A DNA stretch of 64,000 bases from assembly GCF_019931215.1 (NCBI RefSeq), contig NZ_JAIOUB010000001.1:1209955-1273954 (forward strand), written 5' to 3'. The notes under the pieces were generated by a model. It worked only from the letters and a program-made list of their open reading frames with translations. It searched no databases and had not been told where the DNA came from. Shown piece by piece: positions 52,334 through 61,340 of the stretch. This DNA is from Alcanivorax limicola. GTDB lineage: Bacteria; Pseudomonadota; Gammaproteobacteria; Pseudomonadales; Alcanivoracaceae. Each line of letters begins with the position of its first letter. Within the stretch, counting starts at the first letter, position 1. Position numbers and translations under genes: made by a program.

Positions 52334-53632
52334 CTAAAACTTCGACCAGGTCTGCCAGGCAGGGAATGAAATACGCACCTGCGTGCCGTGCCCCACTTCG
52401 CTGGCAACTTCCAACTTCCATTTGAAACGCTCACACAGCCGCTGCACGATAGCCAGCCCCAGACCGTGCCCGCCTTCCTTGGACCCCACCCCACGCTCAA
52501 ACGGCTGTAATAACCGCTCCAGATCGTCAGGATTAATGCCCGGTCCCGTGTCACGCACGATGACATCGTTCTTGCCCACGATGACCTCCACCGACCCGGA
52601 GTTGGTGTAGTTGATCGCATTGCGGACCAGGTTGGTAATGACGATGGACAACACCTGCTCCGGCGCCGTCAGCTTGAGCATGCTGCGCTGCTCAGAACGC
52701 AACGCCACGTTCTTGCTGGCAGACAGCGGCTGCAAACGTTCGACCATATTCAACACCAGATCATTGACGATCAGGCGCTCTTCCGGCAATTGGCGATGTT
52801 CGCTGCGCGCCAACAGCAACAGCGTGGCAATCAACGCTTCCATATCGCCCACCGTGTCTTCAATGCGCTGCACCGATGGCACATCGGGGAAACGGGCGCC
52901 GAGCAGCTCAAGATTGGCGCGGATCACCGCCAGCGGCGTGCGCAGTTCGTGGCTGGCGTCGCGGGTAAACTGACGTTCGCGCTCGACGAAATCCAGTAGC
53001 CGATCGGCATAGGCTTCCAGCGCCGCAACCAGCACGGCCACCTCGGAATCAGCTTCGGTTTCGATCAGATCAAATTCGGGACGCGCGGCACGGGGATCTG
53101 TAATCGGCGCACCCCGCAGCATTTCCGCCAGTTGCACCAGCGGCGACATCAACTGCCGTGATTTTCGCCAGGTGATAAACGACATCAAATAGATGACCAG
53201 CAGCACGCCGGTCAGGGGCAGCACGCCGAATACCAGCGCCAGGGCAGCAACGCGGCGTTCATCGAATATCAGATAAAGGCGGGCGCCGGCATAATCCTCG
53301 ACAAAAACTATCGGTCGGTCGCCGGCCAGATCGACACGATGATACCCCGGCGCCAGGGACTGGAAGCTCTCCGGTATGCGATCGCCGGTGCCATCCGGCT
53401 GCGTCAGCAGCCCCAGCATGTGCCGGGTATCCGGGCGCGAAAATTCTGGATCGGTATCGTAGAGGGCCCAGAAGTGCTCCGCTTCACGCTTGAGCGCCTG
53501 CTTGACCAGCACGTGCTCAATAATCTTGGCCGTAGCCATGACACCGAATACCGTGGCGAGACTGATCAGCACGACCTGCAACAGGTAAACGCGGGTAAGA
53601 CGGTGCTGCACGCCAGAGCGGCGATCGGCCAT
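52334..53632 (-). CDS. Sensor histidine kinase
   Basis: A 432-residue membrane kinase. TM1 is near residues 12-34 (VYLLQVVLISLATVFGVMAT), a periplasmic sensor of about 95 residues follows, and TM2 is near 133-155 (LVFGVLPLTGVLLVIYLMSF). A HAMP-like linker leads to the H box FTRDASHELRTPLAVIRANL (about residues 222-241) and the catalytic domain with NLVRNAINYTNSG, VRDTGPGINPDD and GGHGLGLAIVQRL. It is convergent with the response regulator rather than in one operon with it. Confidence 0.93.
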   Translation of the reverse strand: MADRRSGVQHRLTRVYLLQVVLISLATVFGVMATAKIIEHVLVKQALKREAEHFWALYDTDPEFSRPDTRHMLGLLTQPDGTGDRIPESFQSLAPGYHRVDLAGDRPIVFVEDYAGARLYLIFDERRVAALALVFGVLPLTGVLLVIYLMSFITWRKSRQLMSPLVQLAEMLRGAPITDPRAARPEFDLIETEADSEVAVLVAALEAYADRLLDFVERERQFTRDASHELRTPLAVIRANLELLGARFPDVPSVQRIEDTVGDMEALIATLLLLARSEHRQLPEERLIVNDLVLNMVERLQPLSASKNVALRSEQRSMLKLTAPEQVLSIVITNLVRNAINYTNSGSVEVIVGKNDVIVRDTGPGINPDDLERLLQPFERGVGSKEGGHGLGLAIVQRLCERFKWKLEVASEVGHGTQVRISFPAWQTWSKF

Positions 53633-53703
53633 GACCTTTCCTCAGATCAGAACATCCAGTGCGAAGGAGAGTGGCGACGCCCGACGTCGCAACACGCGAC
53701 CTG

Positions 53704-54735
53704 TCACGCGTCGGGCCGGCTGAAGCGGTAATGACCAACAAACCACTCTTCACCGCCACGATAAGCGAAAAGCTCGGAGCAGGCCATGAAAAACATGCGC
53801 CAGCGCTGCAGCCACAGCTTCGCTTCTGCCTTGCCGTAGGTCTCGGCGAGAATTGGCATGATGGTCTTCTCATCACGATCTGTGTTGTCCAGCCAGGCTT
53901 CCAGTGTTCTGGAGTAGTGGGTGCCGTTGACGCGCCATTTTTCGTCCAGCGTCAGCTTGTCCTGGCAGCGCTCCAGCAGATCGAAGGATGGCATCACGCC
54001 GCCAGTGAAAAACATGCGCCCCATCCAGTTCTTCTCGCCTTCCGTGTCGAACGGATAGAAAACATCGTTGTGGCAGAAAATATGCACGAACAACTTGCCG
54101 CCGGGCACCAGCCAGTCGTGTACGCGGTGCATCAGCTCGCGGTGATTGCGCATGTGTTCGAACATTTCCACGGAGACGACGCGATCGAACTGGCCCTCCG
54201 GCGCAAAGGTCGCGGCGTCAGCGGTAATTACCGTCAGGTTGGTGAGTCCCTTGTCCCGCGCGCGGCCGTCGATAAAGGCTTTCTGGGAGGCGGAGTTGGA
54301 CACCGAGGTAATCTGGCTGTCGGGATAATGCTCTGCCATCCACAACGACAGCGAGCCCCAACCGCACCCCAACTCCAGCACGCGCTGGCCGGGGGCCAGT
54401 GCCGCTCGCTCGCAGGTCAGTGTCAGCATGGCGCGCTCTGCCTGGGCAAGATCGGTGGTGGCGCTGTCCCAGATGCAGCTGGAATATTTCAGGTGAGGCC
54501 CGAGTGCTTTGAGATAGAACGCAGCAGGCACCTCGTAATGTTGATCGTTGGCAGCCTGTTGCTGTTCTGCCACCGGGCCGGCGGACAGTCGTTCCATCAA
54601 TGCCAGCTTGCGGCGCTCTACCAGTTCCGGATTTTCGGCCTTTTCATCCCGCAGTCGCTGGCCGAGCAGTTTACGGATACCGAGGCGGATCATGCTGTCC
54701 GGCAGCAGGCGGCGTTCAGCGAGTTGAATGACCAT
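53704..54735 (-). CDS. Cyclopropane-fatty-acid-synthase-like methyltransferase
   Basis: A 343-residue SAM-dependent methyltransferase of the CFA synthase family. The start is the ATG giving MVIQLAERRLLPDSM, overlapping the upstream gene by 20 bp. The SAM site is VLELGCGWGSLSLWMAE (about residues 118-134); NDQHYEVPAAFYLKALG and VSVEMFEHM are also typical. It lacks the N-terminal domain of true Cfa. It probably alkylates unsaturated membrane lipids, together with the DUF1295 and DUF2878 proteins. Confidence 0.9.
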   Translation of the reverse strand: MVIQLAERRLLPDSMIRLGIRKLLGQRLRDEKAENPELVERRKLALMERLSAGPVAEQQQAANDQHYEVPAAFYLKALGPHLKYSSCIWDSATTDLAQAERAMLTLTCERAALAPGQRVLELGCGWGSLSLWMAEHYPDSQITSVSNSASQKAFIDGRARDKGLTNLTVITADAATFAPEGQFDRVVSVEMFEHMRNHRELMHRVHDWLVPGGKLFVHIFCHNDVFYPFDTEGEKNWMGRMFFTGGVMPSFDLLERCQDKLTLDEKWRVNGTHYSRTLEAWLDNTDRDEKTIMPILAETYGKAEAKLWLQRWRMFFMACSELFAYRGGEEWFVGHYRFSRPDA

Positions 54736-55552
54736 GACGTGGTCTCCAGGGAATGAAGGCACTGGTTGTGCGTTGATATTCGCGGTAATCATCACCGCGG
54801 CTTTTCAGGGCCTGCTTCTCGGTATAGGGAATCCCGGTCACAAACCAGAGGAACAGAAACATGAACAGGGGCGCCAGCCATAGCCACCCGGCATAGGCCG
54901 CACCGACGGCGAGCAGCGGATAGCTGAACCAGTGCAACCATTCGAAGAAATAGTTGGGGTGGCGCGAGTAGCGCCAGAGCCCTTCGCGACAGGTCGTGCC
55001 GCGGTTGGCCGGATCACGCCGGAAGCGATCAAGCTGCTTGTCGGCGGCCCTTTCTCCCGCCAGTGCGACAACGCCAACCAGTACACCCGCTACCAGCCAG
55101 ACAACCGAAACCTCACCGGCGTGGTGCGCGATAACCCATGCCGGCAGCGCAAACAGCCACGCCAGCACACCCTGGCCCAGGAAGAAGAACAGGTGGAATG
55201 TATTGATGCGCTCGCCCAGGGATTCGCGCATCGCCGCGTAGCGGCCTTCCTCGTGCCCGCCCTCGGCAATCACGCGCCGCAGGATGTGGGTGCCCAGACG
55301 CAACGACCAGAATCCGATAAGGCACGCCGTTACCAGCCTCAGCAACACGGGTCCGCTACCCAGCAGCAGATACAACAGGGACGCCGCACCGACACCGTAG
55401 GCCCAGATGACATCAGCATGCGCCGCATTGAGGGTGCGGCATTGCACCCACCAGCCGAGCAGGCACACCAGCGCCAGCCCTGCAGCGCTGATGATGAGCA
55501 GGTGCCAGGCCATGCCGTCGGTTGCAATCTCAGGCAATTGAGCGAGATCCAT
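54716..55552 (-). CDS. DUF1295-family membrane protein (steroid-reductase-like)
   Basis: A 278-residue inner-membrane protein with about six helices. Family marks are GLWRYSRHPNYFFEWLHWFS (about residues 187-206), ADKQLDRFRRDPANRG, IPYTEKQALKSRGDDY and the C-terminal YQRTTSAFIPW. Relatives include steroid 5-alpha reductases and lipid-modifying enzymes. It overlaps both neighbours, so the three genes form one operon. Confidence 0.9.
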   Translation of the reverse strand: MDLAQLPEIATDGMAWHLLIISAAGLALVCLLGWWVQCRTLNAAHADVIWAYGVGAASLLYLLLGSGPVLLRLVTACLIGFWSLRLGTHILRRVIAEGGHEEGRYAAMRESLGERINTFHLFFFLGQGVLAWLFALPAWVIAHHAGEVSVVWLVAGVLVGVVALAGERAADKQLDRFRRDPANRGTTCREGLWRYSRHPNYFFEWLHWFSYPLLAVGAAYAGWLWLAPLFMFLFLWFVTGIPYTEKQALKSRGDDYREYQRTTSAFIPWRPRHGHSTR

Positions 55553-56123
55553 GACGCCTCCCTTCTACCCTCTGCGCGGGCGCTCCACGCTGCGCCCACC
55601 AGGCCAACATTGGCACGATCAGGCTCCAGAGAACACCATAACAAATGGCCAGCAACAGCAAGCCCTCGGGTGCCTCGGCGGCGCCCAGACGCACCCCGCC
55701 AACCACGGACCCCGCACTGCCAAAGCCACCAAAAGCCGCCGCAACAAACGGCCGCCCTTTCAACCAGCCCAGGCTGTAATTGAAGCTGACTGCAAAGCCC
55801 GCCCACAGCGCCAATATCCAGATCGGTGCGAAATGGGCGCTCCAGGCAGTCCGATAGCTGATGACGCCTGCATTCAGCCAGACCAGTTCAGCAATGGCAC
55901 CGACGACGAGCCCGGCCATCAGCATCCGTACTTCCTGACGGACATTGCGCTCGTGCGCCAGCGCCCACCCCACCAGCATCGCCAGCACCAGCAGTACCGG
56001 CCAGATCACACCACGTGCTGCGCCCAGAATGGCGGCAAACCACAGCACCTGGAAGAAGACAAAATTCCCCACTATCGCAGCAGGTGGCATCTTCAGATTT
56101 CGGAGGACGTTCATAAGTGTCAT
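55530..56123 (-). CDS. DUF2878-family membrane protein
   Basis: A 197-residue inner-membrane protein with about five or six helices. The start is the ATG giving MTLMNVLRNLKMPPAAIVGN; one three codons later is equally possible. Family marks are NFVFFQVLWFAAILGAARG, LVWLNAGVISY and WILALWAGFAVSFNYSLGWL. It is first in the operon with DUF1295 and CFA-like genes, an arrangement found in envelope-lipid clusters of many gammaproteobacteria. Confidence 0.85.
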   Translation of the reverse strand: MTLMNVLRNLKMPPAAIVGNFVFFQVLWFAAILGAARGVIWPVLLVLAMLVGWALAHERNVRQEVRMLMAGLVVGAIAELVWLNAGVISYRTAWSAHFAPIWILALWAGFAVSFNYSLGWLKGRPFVAAAFGGFGSAGSVVGGVRLGAAEAPEGLLLLAICYGVLWSLIVPMLAWWAQRGAPAQRVEGRRHGSRSIA

Positions 56124-56269
56124 CGCGTGAGGAGTGGGCTCGCAGCGCGACGCATACGAGCAGGATTCAAGCATAATCGTGCTGTCATGAATGGGCTGTG
56201 AAGCCGCCGCGACGCGGTCGCCGCAGGCCCTTCACAGGCGGTTCACCGCTGGAGGACAACCATTGCCAC

Positions 56270-56848
56270 ATGAACTCATCCCCCGGTGTCATTCGCTTTC
56301 TCTTGTTGCTCCTGGCCATATCGCTGGGCACCAGTGCCTGCGCGGGTCGCGAGCGCGGACCGAACTTTACAGACCAGTATATGGCGGCGCTTGAGCGCTT
56401 CCCCGCCAGCACAGATACCGACATCGCGGCTGGCGTGGAACGCTTCGTGGCTGTTTTTACACACCTGACCCATGATGATGTCGGCGATCGGGCCCGTGCC
56501 GCCTATGCCGATCAGTTGTTCTTTAACGACACACTGCACACCGCTACATCCGGCACCCGGCTGGCCGAGTATCTGGTCAGCACCGGCGATGCGGTGGACG
56601 AGGTGGACGTTGAGGTGCTGAGCTGGGTCCAGGACAACGGCGATGTCTATGTACGCTGGACCATGCGCACGCGGTTCACGGTCACCGGGCGCAACGTGGA
56701 CAGCCGCACCATCGGCATGACGCATCTGCGCTTTAATGACGCCGGGCAAATCACGCTGCACCAGGATTTCTGGGACAGCAGCCAGGGCTTGTATGAGCAT
56801 ATTCCGGTGCTGGGCGGCATGGTGCGCTGGGTGCGAGGACGTTTATGA
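56270..56848 (+). CDS. NTF2/SnoaL-like predicted lipoprotein
   Basis: A 192-residue exported protein starting MNSSPGVIRFLLLLLAISLG, with a probable lipid Cys in GTSACAG. The mature part has an NTF2-like fold pattern (HLTHDDVGDRARAAYADQLF, WVQDNGDVYVRWTMRTRF, IGMTHLRFNDAGQITLHQDF) ending WDSSQGLYEHIPVLGG. The stop overlaps the next start by 4 bp. Such genes accompany CFA-like and DUF2878 genes in lipid clusters. Confidence 0.85.
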   Translation: MNSSPGVIRFLLLLLAISLGTSACAGRERGPNFTDQYMAALERFPASTDTDIAAGVERFVAVFTHLTHDDVGDRARAAYADQLFFNDTLHTATSGTRLAEYLVSTGDAVDEVDVEVLSWVQDNGDVYVRWTMRTRFTVTGRNVDSRTIGMTHLRFNDAGQITLHQDFWDSSQGLYEHIPVLGGMVRWVRGRL

Positions 56849-57429
56849 CTTATTCCGTTATCCGCTCACAAACAGGCTCCGCCCTGGGCACTATCATACT
56901 GTCGGCCGTTGCAGTACTTGCCCTGAGCCATGCCGCTGTGGCCGACGACCTGCCAGACCCGGCATCCTTTTTCGGGGCCGACGCGCCCGACATGCAGGCC
57001 TGCACGCGCGGTGACGTTCGCGCCCTGCGCTTTATCCGCGTCGGCGAAGCACGCTTGTCGCTGGACGATTGCGCACGCAACGCTCTGCCGTTGAAAGCCC
57101 CGCTGCGCTTGCAGTTCTCCTATCGCCGCGACGTCCCGGGAGATGCTTTCGCGGAGGCCGCAGAGACCATGATCAAGCGGAACGCCGAGCCCGAGGTATT
57201 CGCCGCACTACAGCCCCGCATCAAGGCCTTCAATGCCCATTACCGGGATATCGGGGACGGTGACACCTATCAACTGGACTATGCGCCGGACGGCCGACTG
57301 TTGCTGAGCCTGAACGGAGAGCCGCTGGCCACGGAGAGCGGCGACGAGTTCGCCCTTCACTATCTGAACATCTGGTTCGGCAACGATCCGTACAATGACC
57401 GGCTCAAACGGGATCTGCTCGGCCAGTGA
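56845..57429 (+). CDS. Chalcone-isomerase-like exported protein (paralogue)
   Basis: A 194-residue protein with a signal peptide (TIILSAVAVLALSHAAVA). It shares the family end GNDPYNDRLKRDLLG with the protein at 25851 (GKDPVQDSLKRDMLG), and has LQFSYRRDVPGDAFAEAAET and YQLDYAPDGRLLLSLNGEPL. It overlaps the NTF2-like gene by 4 bp. Likely role in envelope lipid handling, perhaps fatty-acid binding. Confidence 0.88.
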   Translation: MTYSVIRSQTGSALGTIILSAVAVLALSHAAVADDLPDPASFFGADAPDMQACTRGDVRALRFIRVGEARLSLDDCARNALPLKAPLRLQFSYRRDVPGDAFAEAAETMIKRNAEPEVFAALQPRIKAFNAHYRDIGDGDTYQLDYAPDGRLLLSLNGEPLATESGDEFALHYLNIWFGNDPYNDRLKRDLLGQ

Positions 57430-57523
57430 GCCTACCCCCTACCGGTACGGTGCATGGCTGCGCTAGACTGTTCGACATCAGACGGTATAAAAGCAAAACG
57501 CTGCGCGCCGAGCCGGGGATACG

Positions 57524-58321
57524 ATGGGATTCTGGAATCAGTCGCTTGATGAGCAAAACCTGCAGGACATGGAGCCTGAAGTCACCAGCCAGGATCGCCT
57601 GCGCGGTATTACCCGCGCCACACAACTGACACTGCTGGTACTCCTGGTCTCCGTTGTCGTGACGGTCATCAGCATTCTCGCCACCGGGGAGCGCAACTGG
57701 CTCTTTGCTATCGGCCTGTCCGTGCTTATTCCGCTGCTGATCATGCCCGCCGTCATCTATCCCGTCAGCTGCATCAATGCCGCCCTGATCCGGCACAACA
57801 GCTACCTGCAGCAGTTGGCGCGGCACGACCATCTCACCGGCCTGTACAACCGCCCTTATATGCTCAATATGCTGGAGCGGGAACTGGCGCTCAGCAGCCG
57901 TCATGATTATCCGGTGTCCGTATTGCTGATTGATTTGCAGAACAATCGGGACATCATAGATCAACTCGGGCGGCACGCCTCCGACAAGGCAATGCAACTG
58001 TTGGCGCGGGAGGTTCGGGCGCAAATCCGCGAAAGCGATCTGTTCGGCCGCTTCGAAGGCGCTCAGTTCATTCTGGTGTTACCCCACACTGGGCTACGTG
58101 ATGCCCTGCGCATCAGTGACAACTTGCGCGAGCGGCTGGCCCGGCAATCGGTACAGGGCGATGTGCAGCAAATTACCCTCGGCGCCAGCGTCGGTGTCGC
58201 ATCCACGGACACCAGTAGTCGCACCATGCAGGCCCTGCTCAACGACGCAGATTACGCGTTGTACAATTCCCGCAAGCAAGGGCCGCTACCGGGGGCTACG
58301 GATACGCAAACACCTGCGTAG
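57524..58321 (+). CDS. Membrane GGDEF-domain protein, active site degenerate
   Basis: A 265-residue protein with two N-terminal membrane helices (LTLLVLLVSVVVTVISILA and WLFAIGLSVLIPLLIMPAVI), then a GGDEF-type domain (about 100-255) with RHDHLTGLYNRPYMLNMLER. The signature reads GRFEGAQFILVLP, where active enzymes have GGDEF, so cyclic-di-GMP synthesis is unlikely. It may bind nucleotide or act as a structural regulator. It follows the lipid-cluster genes by 94 bp. Confidence 0.85.
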   Translation: MGFWNQSLDEQNLQDMEPEVTSQDRLRGITRATQLTLLVLLVSVVVTVISILATGERNWLFAIGLSVLIPLLIMPAVIYPVSCINAALIRHNSYLQQLARHDHLTGLYNRPYMLNMLERELALSSRHDYPVSVLLIDLQNNRDIIDQLGRHASDKAMQLLAREVRAQIRESDLFGRFEGAQFILVLPHTGLRDALRISDNLRERLARQSVQGDVQQITLGASVGVASTDTSSRTMQALLNDADYALYNSRKQGPLPGATDTQTPA

Positions 58322-58502
58322 CACACACTGAAAACTGCCTGAGCCGTCACATCATCGGGCTATCAGCGTTGCGTCTCCCGGGCAAAGGACCTACCATTTT
58401 GCCACGAAAACCTCGACCAGCCCGCATACGTGCCCACTGTATCCGATGTACATTCCCCCGACGGCGCGTATTGCACTCTCTTCACCAGTCAGGAAGGAAT
58501 CC

Positions 58503-59672
58503 ATGACACACCACTCCCTTATACTTACCGGAAAACGCCTGCTTGCCATGGCATTTACGCTGACGCTCGTTGCCACCCACGCGTCTGCGCACGAGATCCC
58601 CGATCACTATGGCTATGTGGGCGGCCATATCAGCCAGTACTGGTTTGATACCGACAAGATATCTGTCAAAGAAGTCACCCTGCCGGGTATACAGGCGGGC
58701 GCGCGCTTCAACGAAAACTGGTCTGCTCAGGTCTGGTGGGAACGCAACAATGTCGTCAAGGGCAGGCCCGGACCGCGCATCTATGCTGGCGTCGCGTTGT
58801 TGTCCGTCCGTCATCATTTCCATGACACGTCACTGGTCGGCTTCGAACCTTATGCGGGCCTTGCCGCTGGCCAGATCCGTTTTGACCGTCAGGGCAGCAA
58901 TGTCCGCCACGAACAGGAACTGATCGGTATCGAGTTCGGGGCCCAGCGCCGTCTGTCAGAGCACTGGATCCTGGATCTGGGCGCCCGGCCGATGCGCGCA
59001 GCCTCACGTAATGCATTGGAAGGCGAAATCTACGCAGCTCTGAATTTCGTTATGGGTCAACGCCAGCCCGCACCGGCGCCCGCCCCCGCACCGCCGGTTG
59101 ATCCACGCACCGTCGACAGCGACGGGGATGGCGTGCCGGATTACCGTGATGATTGCCCGAACACCCCGCCGAATGTGGCGGTAGACGAACGGGGCTGCCC
59201 CTTGGACAGTGATGGCGACGGTGTACCCGATTACCTTGACCAATGCCCGGGCACCCCTGCCGGCGCCATGGTCGATGAGCAGGGTTGTCAGGTGTATCTG
59301 GAACGGGATGTCCGCGAGACCCTGTATGTGGAGTTCGAGCTGAACCGGGCGGTGCTGCGTGAGGCATCCATTCAGGAACTCGGCCTGATCGCACATCTGA
59401 TGCGTCAGTACCCGGATGCCAGGCTGCTGCTGGAAGGACACACCGACAGCACCGGCGCCGTCGCCTACAACCAGCAGCTCTCAGCCCAACGGGCAGAGGC
59501 GGTCAAGGAAGCCCTGGTCGCGCACTACGACGTTGATCCGGCACGCATTGACACCGAGGGCAAGGGCCCGGGGGAACCGATTGCCGACAACAGTACGGCT
59601 GAGGGCCGGGCACAGAATCGCCGGGTTGAGGCCATCCTCAGAGCCACGGCGCGAGACGCTGTGTACGAATAA
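58503..59672 (+). CDS. OmpA-family protein with thrombospondin type 3 repeats (copy 1)
   Basis: A 389-residue outer-membrane protein. The start is the ATG giving MTHHSLILTGKRLLAMAF; signal ends near HASAHE. An N-terminal barrel (about 30-190) is followed by a Pro/Ala linker, two calcium-binding repeats (DSDGDGVPDYRDDCPNTPP, DSDGDGVPDYLDQCPGTPA), and an OmpA peptidoglycan-binding domain (LLLEGHTDSTGAVAYNQQLS, RRVEAIL). It anchors the outer membrane to peptidoglycan. A paralogue follows. Confidence 0.93.
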   Translation: MTHHSLILTGKRLLAMAFTLTLVATHASAHEIPDHYGYVGGHISQYWFDTDKISVKEVTLPGIQAGARFNENWSAQVWWERNNVVKGRPGPRIYAGVALLSVRHHFHDTSLVGFEPYAGLAAGQIRFDRQGSNVRHEQELIGIEFGAQRRLSEHWILDLGARPMRAASRNALEGEIYAALNFVMGQRQPAPAPAPAPPVDPRTVDSDGDGVPDYRDDCPNTPPNVAVDERGCPLDSDGDGVPDYLDQCPGTPAGAMVDEQGCQVYLERDVRETLYVEFELNRAVLREASIQELGLIAHLMRQYPDARLLLEGHTDSTGAVAYNQQLSAQRAEAVKEALVAHYDVDPARIDTEGKGPGEPIADNSTAEGRAQNRRVEAILRATARDAVYE

Positions 59673-59696
59673 GTGCGGTTTTCCCCACGGGAAATG

Positions 59697-59723
59697 AAAA
59701 GGCGCCCTGGAGGGCGCCTTTTT
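59697..59723 (+). terminator. Rho-independent terminator
   Basis: GGCGCCC-TGGA-GGGCGCC with A residues before and T residues after, 25 bp downstream of the first OmpA-like gene. Confidence 0.9.
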
Positions 59724-60243
59724 CATTTTCGCGACCGCTTCCGCCTCAGCCACCGGCAGGGGCGCAACAGGAATGTAAGTTATCCACCACGCTCTTTGTA
59801 AGATATTCGCCATTAATCTTGTAAGCATTATCTTACACTGGCAGGTGTATCAAATCTTTTCCGCCGCATTACACTCCGCTACACAAATACCCCTGACACT
59901 CCGATAGAGCGCCTGATCCTCTCACCGGCGGCTCCGATTATTGTAAACCGCAGGTATTCACCCCACCGCTCACGCAAAGCTCACACACACGATTTGACAA
60001 AAGTACTACATAGCTTGCCTGCCACCAGACACCAACAGCACCAGCACACCAATCCCAACCCACTGAATTTAATGACTTTTTCCAAACCACCCGGCAAAGA
60101 TTGCCAAGCCGCCGCCGCACGACCAGCCACCTTCGAGGCCACCTCGCCCCTTTTGAGCCGGCTATCCATCATCATTACTTCGCGAACCGGTCTGCCCCGG
60201 TTGCGCATTGCGGTTTTTGGGAGTCATCAAGAGGGGTTACACC
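59724..60243. promoter_or_regulatory. Long upstream region of OmpA copy 2 with repeated TGTAAG
   Basis: 520-bp gap. TGTAAG occurs at 59774, 59797 and 59820, spaced exactly 23 bp, and its complement CTTACA at 59832-59837, with an IR TGTAAGAT/ATCTTACA (59797-59804 and 59830-59837). This looks like an operator array. A possible -35 TTGACA lies at 59994. No coding signal seen. Confidence 0.5.
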
Positions 60244-61314
60244 ATGAAAGCTTTTATTTCACAGTCCGCCATCATCGGCGGTCTGGCACTGTTGCTGAGC
60301 GCAGCGAGCGCCCAGGCTGATCAGCGGTGGCCGGAATCATTCGGGTATGTCGGGGTTCAGGGTTCACACTTCGATACAGGCAAAGGACGCGACAACCTCG
60401 ATAACATCCACAACTTCTGGCAGTACGCCATCCATGCCGGCTACCGCTTCAATCCGCGTTTCTCCGCACAGCTCCAGTATGGCGAGGGCGACACTGAAAC
60501 ACGGCAGACCGATATCGACGTCGATAGCAGGCTGATCTCGCTCACCGGCCGGGCGCACTGGCACGAAATGTCGCTGGCAGGTTTTGTCCCCTACGGCGGT
60601 GCCGGCTATGGCTACCACCGATTGAAGGTCGACGGCTTCGGCACAAAGCGCGAAGACGCTATCGTGCTGGAAGGCGGTCTGCAGCGCCTGCTGGGTACCC
60701 GTTTCATGCTCGACGGTGGCCTGCGCGCTCTGGTCGAACTCGAAGACGGATTCATCGACACGCAGCCGTTTGTTGCCCTGGATTTCCTGTTCGGCAAACG
60801 CTATGCCGCCGCACCGGTCGCAACACCCCGTTCAGAAATCTGGATGGATAGCGACGGTGATGGCGTACCCGACCATCTGGATCAGTGCCCGGACACGCCG
60901 GCCGGCGCCCTGGTGGACGATGTCGGCTGCCCGATCATGCTGACCGAGAGCGTCAACATCACGCTGTACGTCGAGTTTGATCTGGACAGCACCACCGTGA
61001 AACCTGCGTTCTTCGAGGAGATCGGCCAGCTTGCCGAGGTCCTGGTGCAATACCCGGACAGCGAAGTCCTGCTGGAAGGTCATACCGACAGCACCGGCAG
61101 CGCCTCGTATAACCAGAATCTGTCTCTGAGCCGGGCTGACGCTGTCATGCGCGTGCTGATTTCAGAGTTCAACATTGATTCCAGTCGCATCCGCACCTCA
61201 GGCATGGGCCTGACACAACCAATCGCCGACAACAGCACCGAGGAAGGCCGCGCTCGCAACCGTCGTGTTGAAGCCGTCGTACAGGCCACTCGTGAAGAAA
61301 TGAAGCGTCGCTGA
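60244..61314 (+). CDS. OmpA-family protein with thrombospondin type 3 repeat (copy 2)
   Basis: A 356-residue outer-membrane protein, paralogous to the one at 58503. The start is the ATG giving MKAFISQSAIIGGLALLLSA, with AGAGGGG upstream; signal ends near AQA. A barrel domain (about 25-195, GYVGVQGSHFDTGKG) is followed by one calcium-binding repeat (DSDGDGVPDHLDQCPDTPA) and an OmpA domain (VLLEGHTDSTGSASYNQNLS, ARNRRVEAVVQ). Confidence 0.94.
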   Translation: MKAFISQSAIIGGLALLLSAASAQADQRWPESFGYVGVQGSHFDTGKGRDNLDNIHNFWQYAIHAGYRFNPRFSAQLQYGEGDTETRQTDIDVDSRLISLTGRAHWHEMSLAGFVPYGGAGYGYHRLKVDGFGTKREDAIVLEGGLQRLLGTRFMLDGGLRALVELEDGFIDTQPFVALDFLFGKRYAAAPVATPRSEIWMDSDGDGVPDHLDQCPDTPAGALVDDVGCPIMLTESVNITLYVEFDLDSTTVKPAFFEEIGQLAEVLVQYPDSEVLLEGHTDSTGSASYNQNLSLSRADAVMRVLISEFNIDSSRIRTSGMGLTQPIADNSTEEGRARNRRVEAVVQATREEMKRR

Positions 61315-61340
61315 TTACCGGAATTTATTGGAGAACGATC

